A stretch of 64,000 nucleotides of DNA, from NCBI GenBank assembly GCA_039942715.1, contig JBDVBY010000006.1, forward strand, positions 620,001 to 684,000. Direction: 5' to 3'. Positions 9,363-18,394 of this stretch are shown piece by piece. The stretch comes from JABDJX01 sp039942715 (GTDB lineage: Bacteria; Pseudomonadota; Alphaproteobacteria; Rhodobacterales; Rhodobacteraceae). How positions within the stretch are numbered: the stretch's first letter is position 1; each line of letters starts with the position of its first letter. The notes below the pieces were generated by a model. It was given only the letters and a program-made list of their open reading frames with translations, ran no database searches and was not told where the DNA came from. The position numbers and the translations under genes are program-made.

Positions 9363-11263
9363 GACAGACCCTTGGCGTGTGCTACTATCCTGAACAATGG
9401 CCCGAAGAGATGTGGGAAGAAGATGCGGCGCGCATGATTGCCGCTGGCCTCACATGGGTGCGCATTGGCGAATTTGCATGGTCTCGGATGGAGCCTACGC
9501 CGGGCGATCTGCAGCTTGGGTGGCTTGATCGCGCGATTGAAATTCTCGGTGCCGCGGGCCTTAAGGTTATTCTCGGCACCCCCACAGCGACGCCACCGCG
9601 TTGGATGCTCGACAAGCATCCCGATATGCTGGCGCGCGACGAAATGGGCAATTTGCGCAAGTTCGGATCACGGCGCCACTACTGCTTTTCGCACGCAGGA
9701 TATCGCGACGAATGCAAGCGCATCGCGACAATCCTTGGCAAACGGTATGGCCGCAACCCGCACATTCATGCATGGCAAATCGACAATGAATACGGCTGCC
9801 ATGACACGGCTGTTTCCTACTCTGAACATGCCGAAGCAGGCTTTCGCGATTGGCTTGCGCAACGCTATCAATCAACAGACGCGCTCAATCGCGCATGGGG
9901 CAATGTGTTTTGGTCGATGGAGTATGGAACGTTTGACGAGATTGATCTGCCAAACCTGACTGTGACCGAAGCCAACCCAGCGCACCTACTTGATTTTCAA
10001 CGCTATTCGTCCGACCAAGTGGTGGCGTTCAACAAAGTTCAGACCGATGCTCTGCGCCCTCTGAGCGACGCGCCGCTTGTGCACAATTACATGTGCCGCA
10101 TCCTGTCATTTGATCACTTCAAAGTCGCCAAAGGCCTCGATATCGCCAGTTGGGACAGCTATCCGCTTGGCTATTTGCTCGACCGGCTTGATTCGACCGA
10201 GGAGATGAAACAGCGCTATGCCCGCCAAGGTGATCCTGACGCGCAACCACTGCATCACGATCTTTATCGCGCCGTTGGTAAGGGCAGGATGTGGGTGATG
10301 GAACAACAGCCAGGACCTGTAAATTGGGCCTCTTGGAACCCCGCCCCTCTGCCCGGCATGACGCGATTGTGGGCGTGGGAAGCCTTCGCACACGGAGCCG
10401 AGGTGGTTTCCTATTTCCGCTGGCGTCAGGCACCCTTTGGGCAAGAACAACACCATGCAGGATTGCTGCGCCCCGATAGTGCAGATGCCCCCGCTTTGAA
10501 CGCGGCTGCAACTGTTGCCAAAGAGCTTGAAAACTTTGGCCCGATTGAACCGATGCAGGCGCCCGTCGCGATCCTATTTGATTACGACGCATCGTGGATT
10601 TACGACATCCAGCCGCAAGGCGAGGACTTCTCTTATTTTTCACTAGTTCTCGACACCTATCGCGCTTTACGACGCGCTGGACTATCGATTGATATCCTCC
10701 CAATTGATGGCGATCTAAGCGACTACAAACTCGTGCTCGCTCCCGGCTTGGCGATGATGGACAACACTTTGAAAGCGCGTCTTGCCACGCACAATGGCAC
10801 TGTCATCGTCGGCCCGCGCGCGGCAGCTAAGACGGAACATGGAGCGATCCCAATTCCACTACCACCGGCTCTTCCGGGCCTCGATGCGACGGTTGCGTTG
10901 GCAGAGAGCCTTCAGCCCCGCGCGACACGGGCCTTAAAAGGCGGCGGCGCGTTCATCAAATGGGCCGAAGACCTAGAGGGAAGCGCCGATCCCGTGATGA
11001 CACGCGAAGACGGCGTGCCCGCTTTGGTGCGCAATGCGGGCGTCCACTATTTGGCCGGTTGGCCGGATGCAAAAGGGTTCGACCGCGTGATCCGTCACGC
11101 TTGCAAAGAGGCAGGCCTACCATATGAGCAACTGCCGGAAGGTCTTCGCCTGCGCGACACTAAAACCCACCGCTTTGCGTTCAACTATGCCCCTGATCCG
11201 GTGACCTGGAATAGTAAAACCCTACAGCCGGGTGATGTTATTTGGTGGGCTTTGGACGGTTGA
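9359..11263 (+). CDS. Beta-galactosidase, GH42 family
   Basis: A 634-residue cytoplasmic glycoside hydrolase. The acid/base Glu is in WQIDNEYGCHD and the nucleophile Glu in MEQQPGPVNW. The domain order is an N-terminal TIM barrel (GVCYYPEQWPEEMW), a trimerisation domain (from about residue 390) and a C-terminal beta domain. No signal peptide is seen, so oligosaccharides would be imported first. It closes the galactose operon (4-base overlap with the lactonase gene). Its 3' end overlaps the convergent glycosyltransferase gene by 26 bases. Confidence 0.93.
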   Translation: MRQTLGVCYYPEQWPEEMWEEDAARMIAAGLTWVRIGEFAWSRMEPTPGDLQLGWLDRAIEILGAAGLKVILGTPTATPPRWMLDKHPDMLARDEMGNLRKFGSRRHYCFSHAGYRDECKRIATILGKRYGRNPHIHAWQIDNEYGCHDTAVSYSEHAEAGFRDWLAQRYQSTDALNRAWGNVFWSMEYGTFDEIDLPNLTVTEANPAHLLDFQRYSSDQVVAFNKVQTDALRPLSDAPLVHNYMCRILSFDHFKVAKGLDIASWDSYPLGYLLDRLDSTEEMKQRYARQGDPDAQPLHHDLYRAVGKGRMWVMEQQPGPVNWASWNPAPLPGMTRLWAWEAFAHGAEVVSYFRWRQAPFGQEQHHAGLLRPDSADAPALNAAATVAKELENFGPIEPMQAPVAILFDYDASWIYDIQPQGEDFSYFSLVLDTYRALRRAGLSIDILPIDGDLSDYKLVLAPGLAMMDNTLKARLATHNGTVIVGPRAAAKTEHGAIPIPLPPALPGLDATVALAESLQPRATRALKGGGAFIKWAEDLEGSADPVMTREDGVPALVRNAGVHYLAGWPDAKGFDRVIRHACKEAGLPYEQLPEGLRLRDTKTHRFAFNYAPDPVTWNSKTLQPGDVIWWALDG

Positions 11264-13388
11264 GCGTAAAGTGAAACTTACTGCCCGGAACGCGATCAAT
11301 GACCTTGTCAGGCACCACGTGTGGTCCTTCCATGAAAACGGTCATGCCAAAGTGCGGCCCCAAACGAGAAAGCTTTTCCATACGTGGTGACGTGATATTT
11401 TCGTAGAATGCGCGCATCTCAGGCAGTGCCTTTAGTTCTGCAACCCGGCGTTCGTGCCAATCTACAGCGGACGCGTGAGCCTTCGCCACACCCGGCAATG
11501 CGCGCAATCGCGCCTTCTGTTCAGCGACAAGCGGTGCAAGCCGCAGAATAGACGTGTCTTCTTCAAAGTTATGGTTCATGCGAAACCAGTACGCCTCATC
11601 CTGCAACTCGTGCACATGGTTCACCCGCCCCCTGTCGCGCTTGATCATAAAACTATCCGCACTGCGCACGGCATAATGGTTCAGCGTAACAAGGTCATAT
11701 CCCCAGTTTGCCGTCCCAACACGCCAAGCAGAACGCCACACCTCGGGCGGAAACACCTTGCCAGACCCAGTGACCCAAGAGATGCTGTCTTGCATCCGCC
11801 CCTGAACACCTTTGGGTCTGTGCACACCAAGCCGCTTGAAAAGCCCAGCATTGCGGTAGAGCGATTTGAACGCCCATGCCTGATAAGGGCGCGGCATGAA
11901 TTCGGGAGCCGTTTTGGTGAACTGTTCAGTGACCGGCACATCCTGAAAAACGTGCTTGTCAGAATTGCCAAAAAGTCGCCAAGGCATGGAAATCACGTGC
12001 GCTTCAGGCACAGCGTCGAACAAATCGCTCAAACGCCCTTCACCTGCATGAATATTGATGTATTCGTCCACATCCAGCGTCAAAAGCCAGTCTGCCGAGG
12101 TGACAACGTCCTCGCGCTCGGCTGCACTAAAAGCGGCGTATTGCGGTGTTTGCTCGGTGCTACGAAACGGATTGTCCCGTCGCACAACGCCTTCATTTTC
12201 TAGCAGATCAAGCAAGTGATCCGTGCCGTCCGCGCAATCATTGGTGTAGATCAGAAACCGATCCACGCCGATGGCACGGTTGTGCGCGATCCAATCAAGC
12301 ACAAAAGGCCCTTCGTTTTTCATCACGCTGACAATTGCGACTGACCCGTTCTGAGGCCGAGCGGAGATGGACGCGGAAACAGGAAGTCGGATCGGCTTAT
12401 GACCACGGCTTTGCGCCAGTTCAATGAGCTGAGGCACTTCAACCAGATCAGCTTTTTTCACAATACGATCAACGGCAACGCCGGGATACACCATGCCCAT
12501 GGCGCGCACATAAGAAACGCTGTTTTCGGCTGCGGATACGCCTAAAGGGCGACCAGGTTGCCAAACGCAGTCGCTTGGCAAAGTCATCGGCGCCGCACAC
12601 CAACTGAGCAACCGTCGCCTTTCGCCGCGCCGCTTAGCAATATGATCACGAAAGGGTGCAGCTCGCGACTGGCGTAAACGCCACGGGTAAATCTCGCTTC
12701 CTTGCAATGGAATTGCTTTACCCGGGTATTTGAAGGCACTTTCAAATGGCGAAAGCGCATTTGGCAGCAGAAAATCAGATATGTCCAAAAGCGCAACGGT
12801 GTTGGTGCACGCCAGAAAGCGATGGCGCAGCAACTCATAAAGCGTCAACTCTGCCAATGGGGCATGCCATTTATCGGGTGCAACTGCGCTGATATCGCCG
12901 CGCAACGCTGGTGCCAACAGCGGATCACGGGCGTCGGGCGCATCTTCGCGCCCAAGGGGAGTATCGGCCTGAACCACCAGAACTGTACACGGGTCGTCCT
13001 TCAACAGACGCTGTATATCATCTGCAAAATCATCGCTATGCGGTGCCGCGCGATTGAAAATCAACACACCTTCAACACCACAGAGGTCGCTGTGGTATTG
13101 CACCCACTCAAAAGCAGCCTGTGGTGTTTCGCCATTACGCAAAGCAAGCAAGACGCGACGGTCTTCAAGCAAGTTCAACTCGGATAGTGAAACATTCTCA
13201 ACTGTTCCATCCGGGACATATGCCAAACTGCCGCGACCTGTATCGATACGCTTTAAGCCCGCTAAAACATCCGGTGGGACGGATTTTGGAAACGCGGCCA
13301 GCACACCCTCAGGCGTAGAAACCGCGCCCAAAACAAGCTCATCCCCAAATCGAGTCGCCTGAATAAGACGCTGTTCCAAAGGCATCAA
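11238..13388 (-). CDS. Glycosyltransferase family 2/92-like protein with extra N-terminal domain
   Basis: A 716-residue protein. From about residue 355 there is a GT-A glycosyltransferase domain (VAIVSVMKNEGPFVLDWIAH, then IYTNDCADGT, then LLTLDVDEYINIH with a DxD-like metal site). The first 330 or so residues are not recognised. This GT2_4/GT92-like domain is common in roseobacters, usually in polysaccharide or glycoprotein loci. It overlaps the upstream hypothetical gene by 4 bases, so it is part of a three-gene operon. Acceptor and sugar are unknown. Confidence 0.75.
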   Translation of the reverse strand: MMPLEQRLIQATRFGDELVLGAVSTPEGVLAAFPKSVPPDVLAGLKRIDTGRGSLAYVPDGTVENVSLSELNLLEDRRVLLALRNGETPQAAFEWVQYHSDLCGVEGVLIFNRAAPHSDDFADDIQRLLKDDPCTVLVVQADTPLGREDAPDARDPLLAPALRGDISAVAPDKWHAPLAELTLYELLRHRFLACTNTVALLDISDFLLPNALSPFESAFKYPGKAIPLQGSEIYPWRLRQSRAAPFRDHIAKRRGERRRLLSWCAAPMTLPSDCVWQPGRPLGVSAAENSVSYVRAMGMVYPGVAVDRIVKKADLVEVPQLIELAQSRGHKPIRLPVSASISARPQNGSVAIVSVMKNEGPFVLDWIAHNRAIGVDRFLIYTNDCADGTDHLLDLLENEGVVRRDNPFRSTEQTPQYAAFSAAEREDVVTSADWLLTLDVDEYINIHAGEGRLSDLFDAVPEAHVISMPWRLFGNSDKHVFQDVPVTEQFTKTAPEFMPRPYQAWAFKSLYRNAGLFKRLGVHRPKGVQGRMQDSISWVTGSGKVFPPEVWRSAWRVGTANWGYDLVTLNHYAVRSADSFMIKRDRGRVNHVHELQDEAYWFRMNHNFEEDTSILRLAPLVAEQKARLRALPGVAKAHASAVDWHERRVAELKALPEMRAFYENITSPRMEKLSRLGPHFGMTVFMEGPHVVPDKVIDRVPGSKFHFTLNRPKPTK

Positions 13389-14215
13389 AGTACCTCGATA
13401 CCAGGCATTTCACCGATGGCTTCAAGGTCTTCATCGAAACGTTGATTCAATAGGGTCTGGGTCAGTTTATCTATACCCAGCCGTTCATGAATTTCCTCAG
13501 GAGTAGCAGCAGGCCCGAAGGACGCGCGCAATTCTTCCAACGTGGCGAGCTTTGGTTTGCCTTCTGCCAAAACGCGATCAAGGACCATACGTCCGGTTTG
13601 TGAGATCATTGAGCGCAACAGAAAATACGGATCGGGAAGCCCTTCTGCGGCATCCCCAAACAGCAATTTGAGGGTTTCGGGAGAACGCACCGCTGCAAGG
13701 TCGGGTGTAAGTACAGACAACTTACAATCAGGAAGCGCGACCAAAATCTCATCGATCAAATCCGACCAGCTTAGCTCGTAGAGAACTTCCCAAGGAGTTG
13801 CGCGCACGCGGCGCTCTAACGGAGCAGAGCCCGCCGCGATGAAAAAGTCAGGAAGGCGGTCTATCGTTAAGACTAGGTGCGAGCGCGGTGAAAGTTCGCC
13901 CAAGGACGCAAGCCAGCGTTCGGCTTCCGGCAAAAGCTCTCTTTGTCCAAGGCTGACAGGAGGTGGGCCAAGAAAGCTAACGGCTGACAAAAAAGTAAGG
14001 CCTTCGGTGTCTTCTGAAAAGGCTTCGCGACGGGCATCAAGCGGCTCACTGGGGTCCATATTACGCCGTACCAAAGGTTGTGCCAGTCGCGCAGGCAAAG
14101 CCCGCAACCCACCTTGGGACAAGACGGCGTGCTGTTGGCGCACAATCGAATTAATCGCCAACGCAAGGCGGGTTTGGGGCCCAAGCAACAGCGTTAGATT
14201 TGCCCCGACTAACAT
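13385..14215 (-). CDS. Hypothetical protein between nucleotidyltransferase and glycosyltransferase
   Basis: A 276-residue soluble protein that I do not recognise. No signal peptide, long hydrophobic segment or catalytic motif is evident. The composition is leucine-rich and mixed alpha/beta in character. It shares boundaries with both neighbours (stop of the nucleotidyltransferase at 14215, 4-base overlap with the glycosyltransferase), so it is probably needed with them in one glycan pathway. A remote sulfotransferase or glycosyltransferase fold is possible but unsupported. Confidence 0.6.
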   Translation of the reverse strand: MLVGANLTLLLGPQTRLALAINSIVRQQHAVLSQGGLRALPARLAQPLVRRNMDPSEPLDARREAFSEDTEGLTFLSAVSFLGPPPVSLGQRELLPEAERWLASLGELSPRSHLVLTIDRLPDFFIAAGSAPLERRVRATPWEVLYELSWSDLIDEILVALPDCKLSVLTPDLAAVRSPETLKLLFGDAAEGLPDPYFLLRSMISQTGRMVLDRVLAEGKPKLATLEELRASFGPAATPEEIHERLGIDKLTQTLLNQRFDEDLEAIGEMPGIEVL

Positions 14216-15279
14216 TAGCCTTTGAAAACACTGTCAAATTCAGAACGCGCCGCTTCCAGGTCATCCATCTGCCCAATGTCACGCCAATAGTCACGCAATG
14301 GAAAGACCCCCACCTTCTGGTTCGACCCAGTGAGGGCGGTCAGCAAACTTGGCATATCAAGTGGCTTGCCCGGGACAACGTGATCAAGCGCATCGGGTGA
14401 AAGCACGTAAATGCCACCGTTCACGAAATAGCGCTCGGTTGGTTTCTCTTCGATCCCAGTCATCAAGTTCTCCGCAGATCGCACAACACCATAAGGAATC
14501 TGGTGCTCGTACTCACGCACCACCAAGGTGCCTGCGGCACCCAAATCGTTGTGAAATTTCAGCAACTCGGCAAATTGCAGCGACACCAACAGGTCGCCGT
14601 TCATTACGATGAAGGGCGCATCGGGGCGCTTGCTTAGCAGCGAAAGAGCACCCGCCGTGCCCATCGCCTGATCTTCTTCAATGTATTCGATATCGACGCC
14701 AAACTTTGATCCGTCGCCGAAATAATCCTGCACAATCTCGCGGCGGTAATTGACCGAGATCGAGATCTTCCAAAACCCCTGATCAGCAAAAACGCCCAAG
14801 ATCTGTTCCAGCAATGGTTTGCCGCCCACCGTTAGCATTGGCTTTGGCGTGTTCTCAGTCAGCGGGCGCAATCGAGTGCCCAACCCCCCGGCCATCAGAA
14901 CAACGCGGGTGTCATTTGGCGTTACCCCAAACAGTTCGGAAACGGTCGCCAGATCAACCAGAAGCCCTTGCCCATCTAGCACAGGCACATGTTGAAGTTT
15001 GCGCTCTCGGATCAAACGGCGCGCTTCGGCGTCCGGAGCGCCTTGCGTCAATGTGGTGGGCGTCGTGTGCATCACCTGCGCGACCGGCCCGTCCAAATCA
15101 ACGCCTTTGAGAATACCGCGCCGTACATCGCCATCAGTCACAGTCGCCAAAAGCTTGCCATCACCGTCTAAAACCAAAGCAATCTGGCGCTTGGAACGAT
15201 CAATCGCGCCCAGCGCCTCGCGAATAGATGTTTGGGCGTCGATAATGAGTGATTTTAGCGCTTCATTCATGGCAGTCAT
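14215..15279 (-). CDS. CBS-domain sugar nucleotidyltransferase
   Basis: A 354-residue protein. The N-terminal CBS pair covers about residues 10-115. The rest is a GlmU/RfbA-type nucleotidyltransferase with VVLMAGGLGTRLRPLTENTPKPML and the FIVMNGDLL metal site. It should form NDP-sugars from a sugar 1-phosphate. The CBS-plus-transferase architecture resembles PtmE-type glucosamine-1-phosphate guanylyltransferases of the legionaminic acid pathway, but mannose-1-phosphate guanylyltransferase activity is equally possible. It heads the operon with the hypothetical gene and the glycosyltransferase. Confidence 0.82.
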   Translation of the reverse strand: MTAMNEALKSLIIDAQTSIREALGAIDRSKRQIALVLDGDGKLLATVTDGDVRRGILKGVDLDGPVAQVMHTTPTTLTQGAPDAEARRLIRERKLQHVPVLDGQGLLVDLATVSELFGVTPNDTRVVLMAGGLGTRLRPLTENTPKPMLTVGGKPLLEQILGVFADQGFWKISISVNYRREIVQDYFGDGSKFGVDIEYIEEDQAMGTAGALSLLSKRPDAPFIVMNGDLLVSLQFAELLKFHNDLGAAGTLVVREYEHQIPYGVVRSAENLMTGIEEKPTERYFVNGGIYVLSPDALDHVVPGKPLDMPSLLTALTGSNQKVGVFPLRDYWRDIGQMDDLEAARSEFDSVFKG

Positions 15280-15321
15280 CTTTGCGCGTTGCGCGCACCG
15301 GGTCCAGCAAGCTTTTGAGCG

Positions 15322-15792
15322 CTAAACGATCTCAACCAACTCGATTTTAAACGTTAGTTCTTTGCCAGCCAAAGGATGGTTCGCATCCAACTTCACTTCT
15401 TCCTCGCTTACCTCGGAAATAGTGACCATGATCGGTTGCCCATCTGGCATCGACATTTGAAGCTGCGTGCCAATCTCAAGCGGGATGTCATCTGGGAATT
15501 TATCGCGGGGAAATGCCTGAATGTTTCCTTCGTGGCTTTCGCCGTAAGCATCCGCAGGCGCAATCACCGTTGTCTTTTCCTCGCCCACACTCATCCCATC
15601 CACCGCCTTATCAAACCCTGGCACGACCTGACCTGATCCAAGCGTGAATTCTAGCGGGTCGCGTCCGACCGAACTGTCGAAGGTCGATCCATCAGCCAAG
15701 GTTCCGGTGTAATGAATGCGAACTGTATCGCCACTTTTTGCTTCGGGCACGGGTATATCTTTCGGTTTTTTACGGTTGCAGGAACCCACCAT
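15322..15792 (-). CDS. FKBP-type peptidyl-prolyl cis-trans isomerase (SlyD-like)
   Basis: A protein of about 156 residues with an FKBP domain (VRIHYTGTLADGSTFDSS, then FTLGSGQVVPGFDKAVDG) and an inserted-flap region typical of SlyD-type chaperone-isomerases (MPDGQPIMVTISEVSEEEVKLDANHPLAGK, split here by residues not quoted in order). The open frame extends to 15936, but the extra N-terminus is basic and unlike FKBPs. The ATG at 15792 is chosen. Divergent from the HAD gene. Confidence 0.85.
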   Translation of the reverse strand: MVGSCNRKKPKDIPVPEAKSGDTVRIHYTGTLADGSTFDSSVGRDPLEFTLGSGQVVPGFDKAVDGMSVGEEKTTVIAPADAYGESHEGNIQAFPRDKFPDDIPLEIGTQLQMSMPDGQPIMVTISEVSEEEVKLDANHPLAGKELTFKIELVEIV

Positions 15793-15872
15793 GATTAGCG
15801 TGCGGTGTAAAGCAAACTGCTTTATCCCAAGACACGCCCGTGTCAGATTGCGCATCGCAAAGGAGACCGCCC

Positions 15873-16559
15873 ATGCCCATAAAAGTCTGCGTTTTTGATG
15901 CCTATGGCACACTGTTTGATGTTGCGTCGGCCGCACGCCGCTCAGCGGAACAACCCGGTCACGCAGCGCTTAAGGATGTCTGGCAAAAACTGGCTGCGGA
16001 TTGGCGCACCAAACAGTTGCAGTACACGTGGCTGCGCGCAGCGGCTGGCGATCACACCACTTTTTGGCAGGTAACCGAAGACGGGCTTGATTGGGCGATG
16101 GAGGCTAATGGGCTTGATGACGCAGAACTGCGCGAAGAGCTTTTGGCGCTTTATTGGGAGCTTGAGGCTTTCAAAGAAGTCCCGCGCATGCTGGCGGAGT
16201 TGAAAGCCGCCGGTTTCCAAACTGCTATCCTGTCAAACGGCACGCCCGATATGCTGCAAGGCGCTGTCGATTTCTCAGGCATTGGCGAATGGCTTGATGT
16301 GACATTATCTGTTGAGGACGTTGGGGTCTTCAAGCCTGCGCGCGCTGTCTATGATATGGTCGCAACCGAATTTGGAACGGAACCGGACGAAGTTTTGTTC
16401 GTGTCCTCAAATGGCTGGGATGCTGCCTATGCTTCCGCCTATGGGTTTAACACTGTCTGGGCAAACAGAGCAGGAGATCCAATGGACCGGCTTCCCGGCA
16501 AACCAAGCCATGAACTATCCGAACTCTCCACAATCCCAAACCTTGCGGGAAGTGTTTAA
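15873..16559 (+). CDS. Haloacid dehalogenase type II (HAD superfamily)
   Basis: A 228-residue HAD hydrolase. The nucleophile Asp lies in VFDAYGTLFDV, motif II is ILSNGTPDM, and the C-terminal SSNGWDAAYASAYGFNTVW signature is typical of L-2-haloacid dehalogenases. The start at 15873 is supported by AAGGAG seven bases upstream; the longer frame to 15840 is rejected. It is coupled to the following alpha/beta hydrolase (1-base overlap). The physiological substrate may be a haloacid or another small organic acid. Confidence 0.85.
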   Translation: MPIKVCVFDAYGTLFDVASAARRSAEQPGHAALKDVWQKLAADWRTKQLQYTWLRAAAGDHTTFWQVTEDGLDWAMEANGLDDAELREELLALYWELEAFKEVPRMLAELKAAGFQTAILSNGTPDMLQGAVDFSGIGEWLDVTLSVEDVGVFKPARAVYDMVATEFGTEPDEVLFVSSNGWDAAYASAYGFNTVWANRAGDPMDRLPGKPSHELSELSTIPNLAGSV

Positions 16560-17380
16560 TGCCTGAGTTTTCCGCCACCGATGGCACAGTGCTTTACTAT
16601 TCTGACGAAGGCCAAGGCATACCCGTTCTGGCCCTTGCCGGTCTGACGCGAAACGGCAGCGATTTCGACTACGTTGCACCGCACTTGAACGATGTGCGTC
16701 TTATCCGCTTAGACTATCGCGGTCGCGGAAAATCTGGCTGGTCAGGGGCGCAGACCTATACCATTCCCCAAGAGGCGCAGGATGTGATTGCTCTGTTGGA
16801 TCATCTTGAGCTGAGCCAAGCGGCCATTCTGGGCACTTCGCGCGGTGGGTTGATTGCAATGGCGCTGGCGGCATTTGCCAAGGACAGGCTTAGCGGAGTT
16901 TGTCTGGTCGACATAGGCCCCGAACTACCCGAGGCGGGTCTTGAAGTGATCCGCAACTACATCGGCAAAAACCCCACTCAAAAGACATACCGCGAAGCGA
17001 CCGCCATGCGTGCGCAGCTGTTAGCCGGCTTCATCAATGTACCCGAGAGCCGCTGGAGCGAAGAAGTGCGCAAGCATTACGTCGAGACGAGCGAAGGACT
17101 GAAGATCAATTACGATCCCGCCTTGCGCGATGCGGTGCTGGCCACGGCGGACCAGCCTATGCCTGACCTGTGGCCATTGTTTGATGCGCTGGAAGGTTTG
17201 CCATTGGCACTGATCCGAGGCGAAAATTCTGACCTTCTTACAATGGAGACCACGCAAAAGATGCAAGCGCGTCGCAGCGATATGGTATTCGCTGATGTCC
17301 CTCAGCGCGGACACGTGCCGTTTCTTGATGAACCACTCGCTCTAAGCGCGCTTGGTGATTGGTTGGCGCTGATCAAATGA
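16559..17380 (+). CDS. Alpha/beta hydrolase
   Basis: A 273-residue hydrolase with the nucleophile elbow GTSRGGL near residue 100, an oxyanion/HG-like segment VLALAGLTRNGSDF near residue 25 and a C-terminal catalytic His in RGHVPFLDEP. Esterase, lactonase or haloalkane-type activities are all possible. It sits between the dehalogenase and the dehydratase, overlapping both by a few bases, so the three probably form one operon. Confidence 0.8.
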   Translation: MPEFSATDGTVLYYSDEGQGIPVLALAGLTRNGSDFDYVAPHLNDVRLIRLDYRGRGKSGWSGAQTYTIPQEAQDVIALLDHLELSQAAILGTSRGGLIAMALAAFAKDRLSGVCLVDIGPELPEAGLEVIRNYIGKNPTQKTYREATAMRAQLLAGFINVPESRWSEEVRKHYVETSEGLKINYDPALRDAVLATADQPMPDLWPLFDALEGLPLALIRGENSDLLTMETTQKMQARRSDMVFADVPQRGHVPFLDEPLALSALGDWLALIK

Positions 17381-18345
17381 ATTTCGAGCGTATCCTCGCC
17401 GCCAAAAAACGATTGAGCGGCCATGCACGTGTCACACCTTTGCTGAACGCTCCACTGCTGGATGCGAAAGTTGGACGGCGCATTTTTCTGAAAGCTGAGT
17501 GCCTGCAAAAGACCGGTTCGTTCAAGTATCGCGGCGCGCGCGCGGCTCTCTCTGCGCTTGATGCCGATGCGCGCCAACGTGGTGTGCTTGCGTTCTCTTC
17601 TGGCAACCACGCGCAAGGCGTTGCCCTTGCTGCCAAAGAGCTAGGCGTAAACGCGGCAATCATCATGCCCTCCGATGCGCCAAGCCTAAAGATCGAGAAC
17701 ACGCGCACCTATGGAGCGGAAACGATTCTTTATGACCGTGCAGCAGAGGATCGAGACGCCATTGGAGAAAAGCTCTCCAAAAAACGCGGGCTGGTCTTGA
17801 TCAAACCCTTTGACAACCCGGACGTCATAGCTGGACAGGGTACAGTCGGGCTCGAAATTGCCACGCAAGCGGCCGACTTTGGTGTCACCGATGCTCAGGT
17901 CTTGGTCTGTTGTGGCGGCGGCGGGCTAACCTCTGGGATCTCTTTGGCTCTGGCAGATCGCGCGCCCAGTTTCCGCGTGCATCCTGTTGAGCCACAAGGT
18001 TTCGACGATGTAACACGCTCCCTTGCCTCCGGTATAATCCAAAGCAATGCGCAATACACAGGATCAATCTGTGACGCCATCCTGACGCCCGCGCCGGGTG
18101 ATTTGACGTTCCCGATCATGAAGACACATTGCGGCGACGGTATAACCGTAACCGATGCAGAGGCCCAACGCGCCATGATCATCGCCTTTTTTCATTTCAA
18201 AGTGGTCCTAGAGCCCGGCGGCGCTGTCGCGCTGGCCGCGGCGCTGTTCAAATCGCAAGGCGCTGGCGATGTTATTGCGGTGGCCTCAGGAGGAAATGTC
18301 GACGCAGACGTGTTTGCAGAAGCGTTGGCTTTAAACTCAAACTAA
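17377..18345 (+). CDS. Threonine/serine dehydratase-like PLP enzyme
   Basis: A 322-residue fold-type II PLP enzyme. The Schiff-base lysine is in KTGSFKYRGA, the phosphate-binding glycine loop is CCGGGGLTSGI, and the FSSGNHAQGVALAAK motif is characteristic. Family members deaminate threonine or serine, or dehydrate hydroxyaspartate. No C-terminal regulatory ACT domain is present, so this is the catabolic short form. The ATG at 17377 overlaps the hydrolase stop (ATGA) and is preferred over the frame start at 17359. Confidence 0.85.
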   Translation: MNFERILAAKKRLSGHARVTPLLNAPLLDAKVGRRIFLKAECLQKTGSFKYRGARAALSALDADARQRGVLAFSSGNHAQGVALAAKELGVNAAIIMPSDAPSLKIENTRTYGAETILYDRAAEDRDAIGEKLSKKRGLVLIKPFDNPDVIAGQGTVGLEIATQAADFGVTDAQVLVCCGGGGLTSGISLALADRAPSFRVHPVEPQGFDDVTRSLASGIIQSNAQYTGSICDAILTPAPGDLTFPIMKTHCGDGITVTDAEAQRAMIIAFFHFKVVLEPGGAVALAAALFKSQGAGDVIAVASGGNVDADVFAEALALNSN

Positions 18346-18394
18346 TTGACACAGACAACCAATCTCCCTTTGATGACACTTTAGGGAGAGTTTC

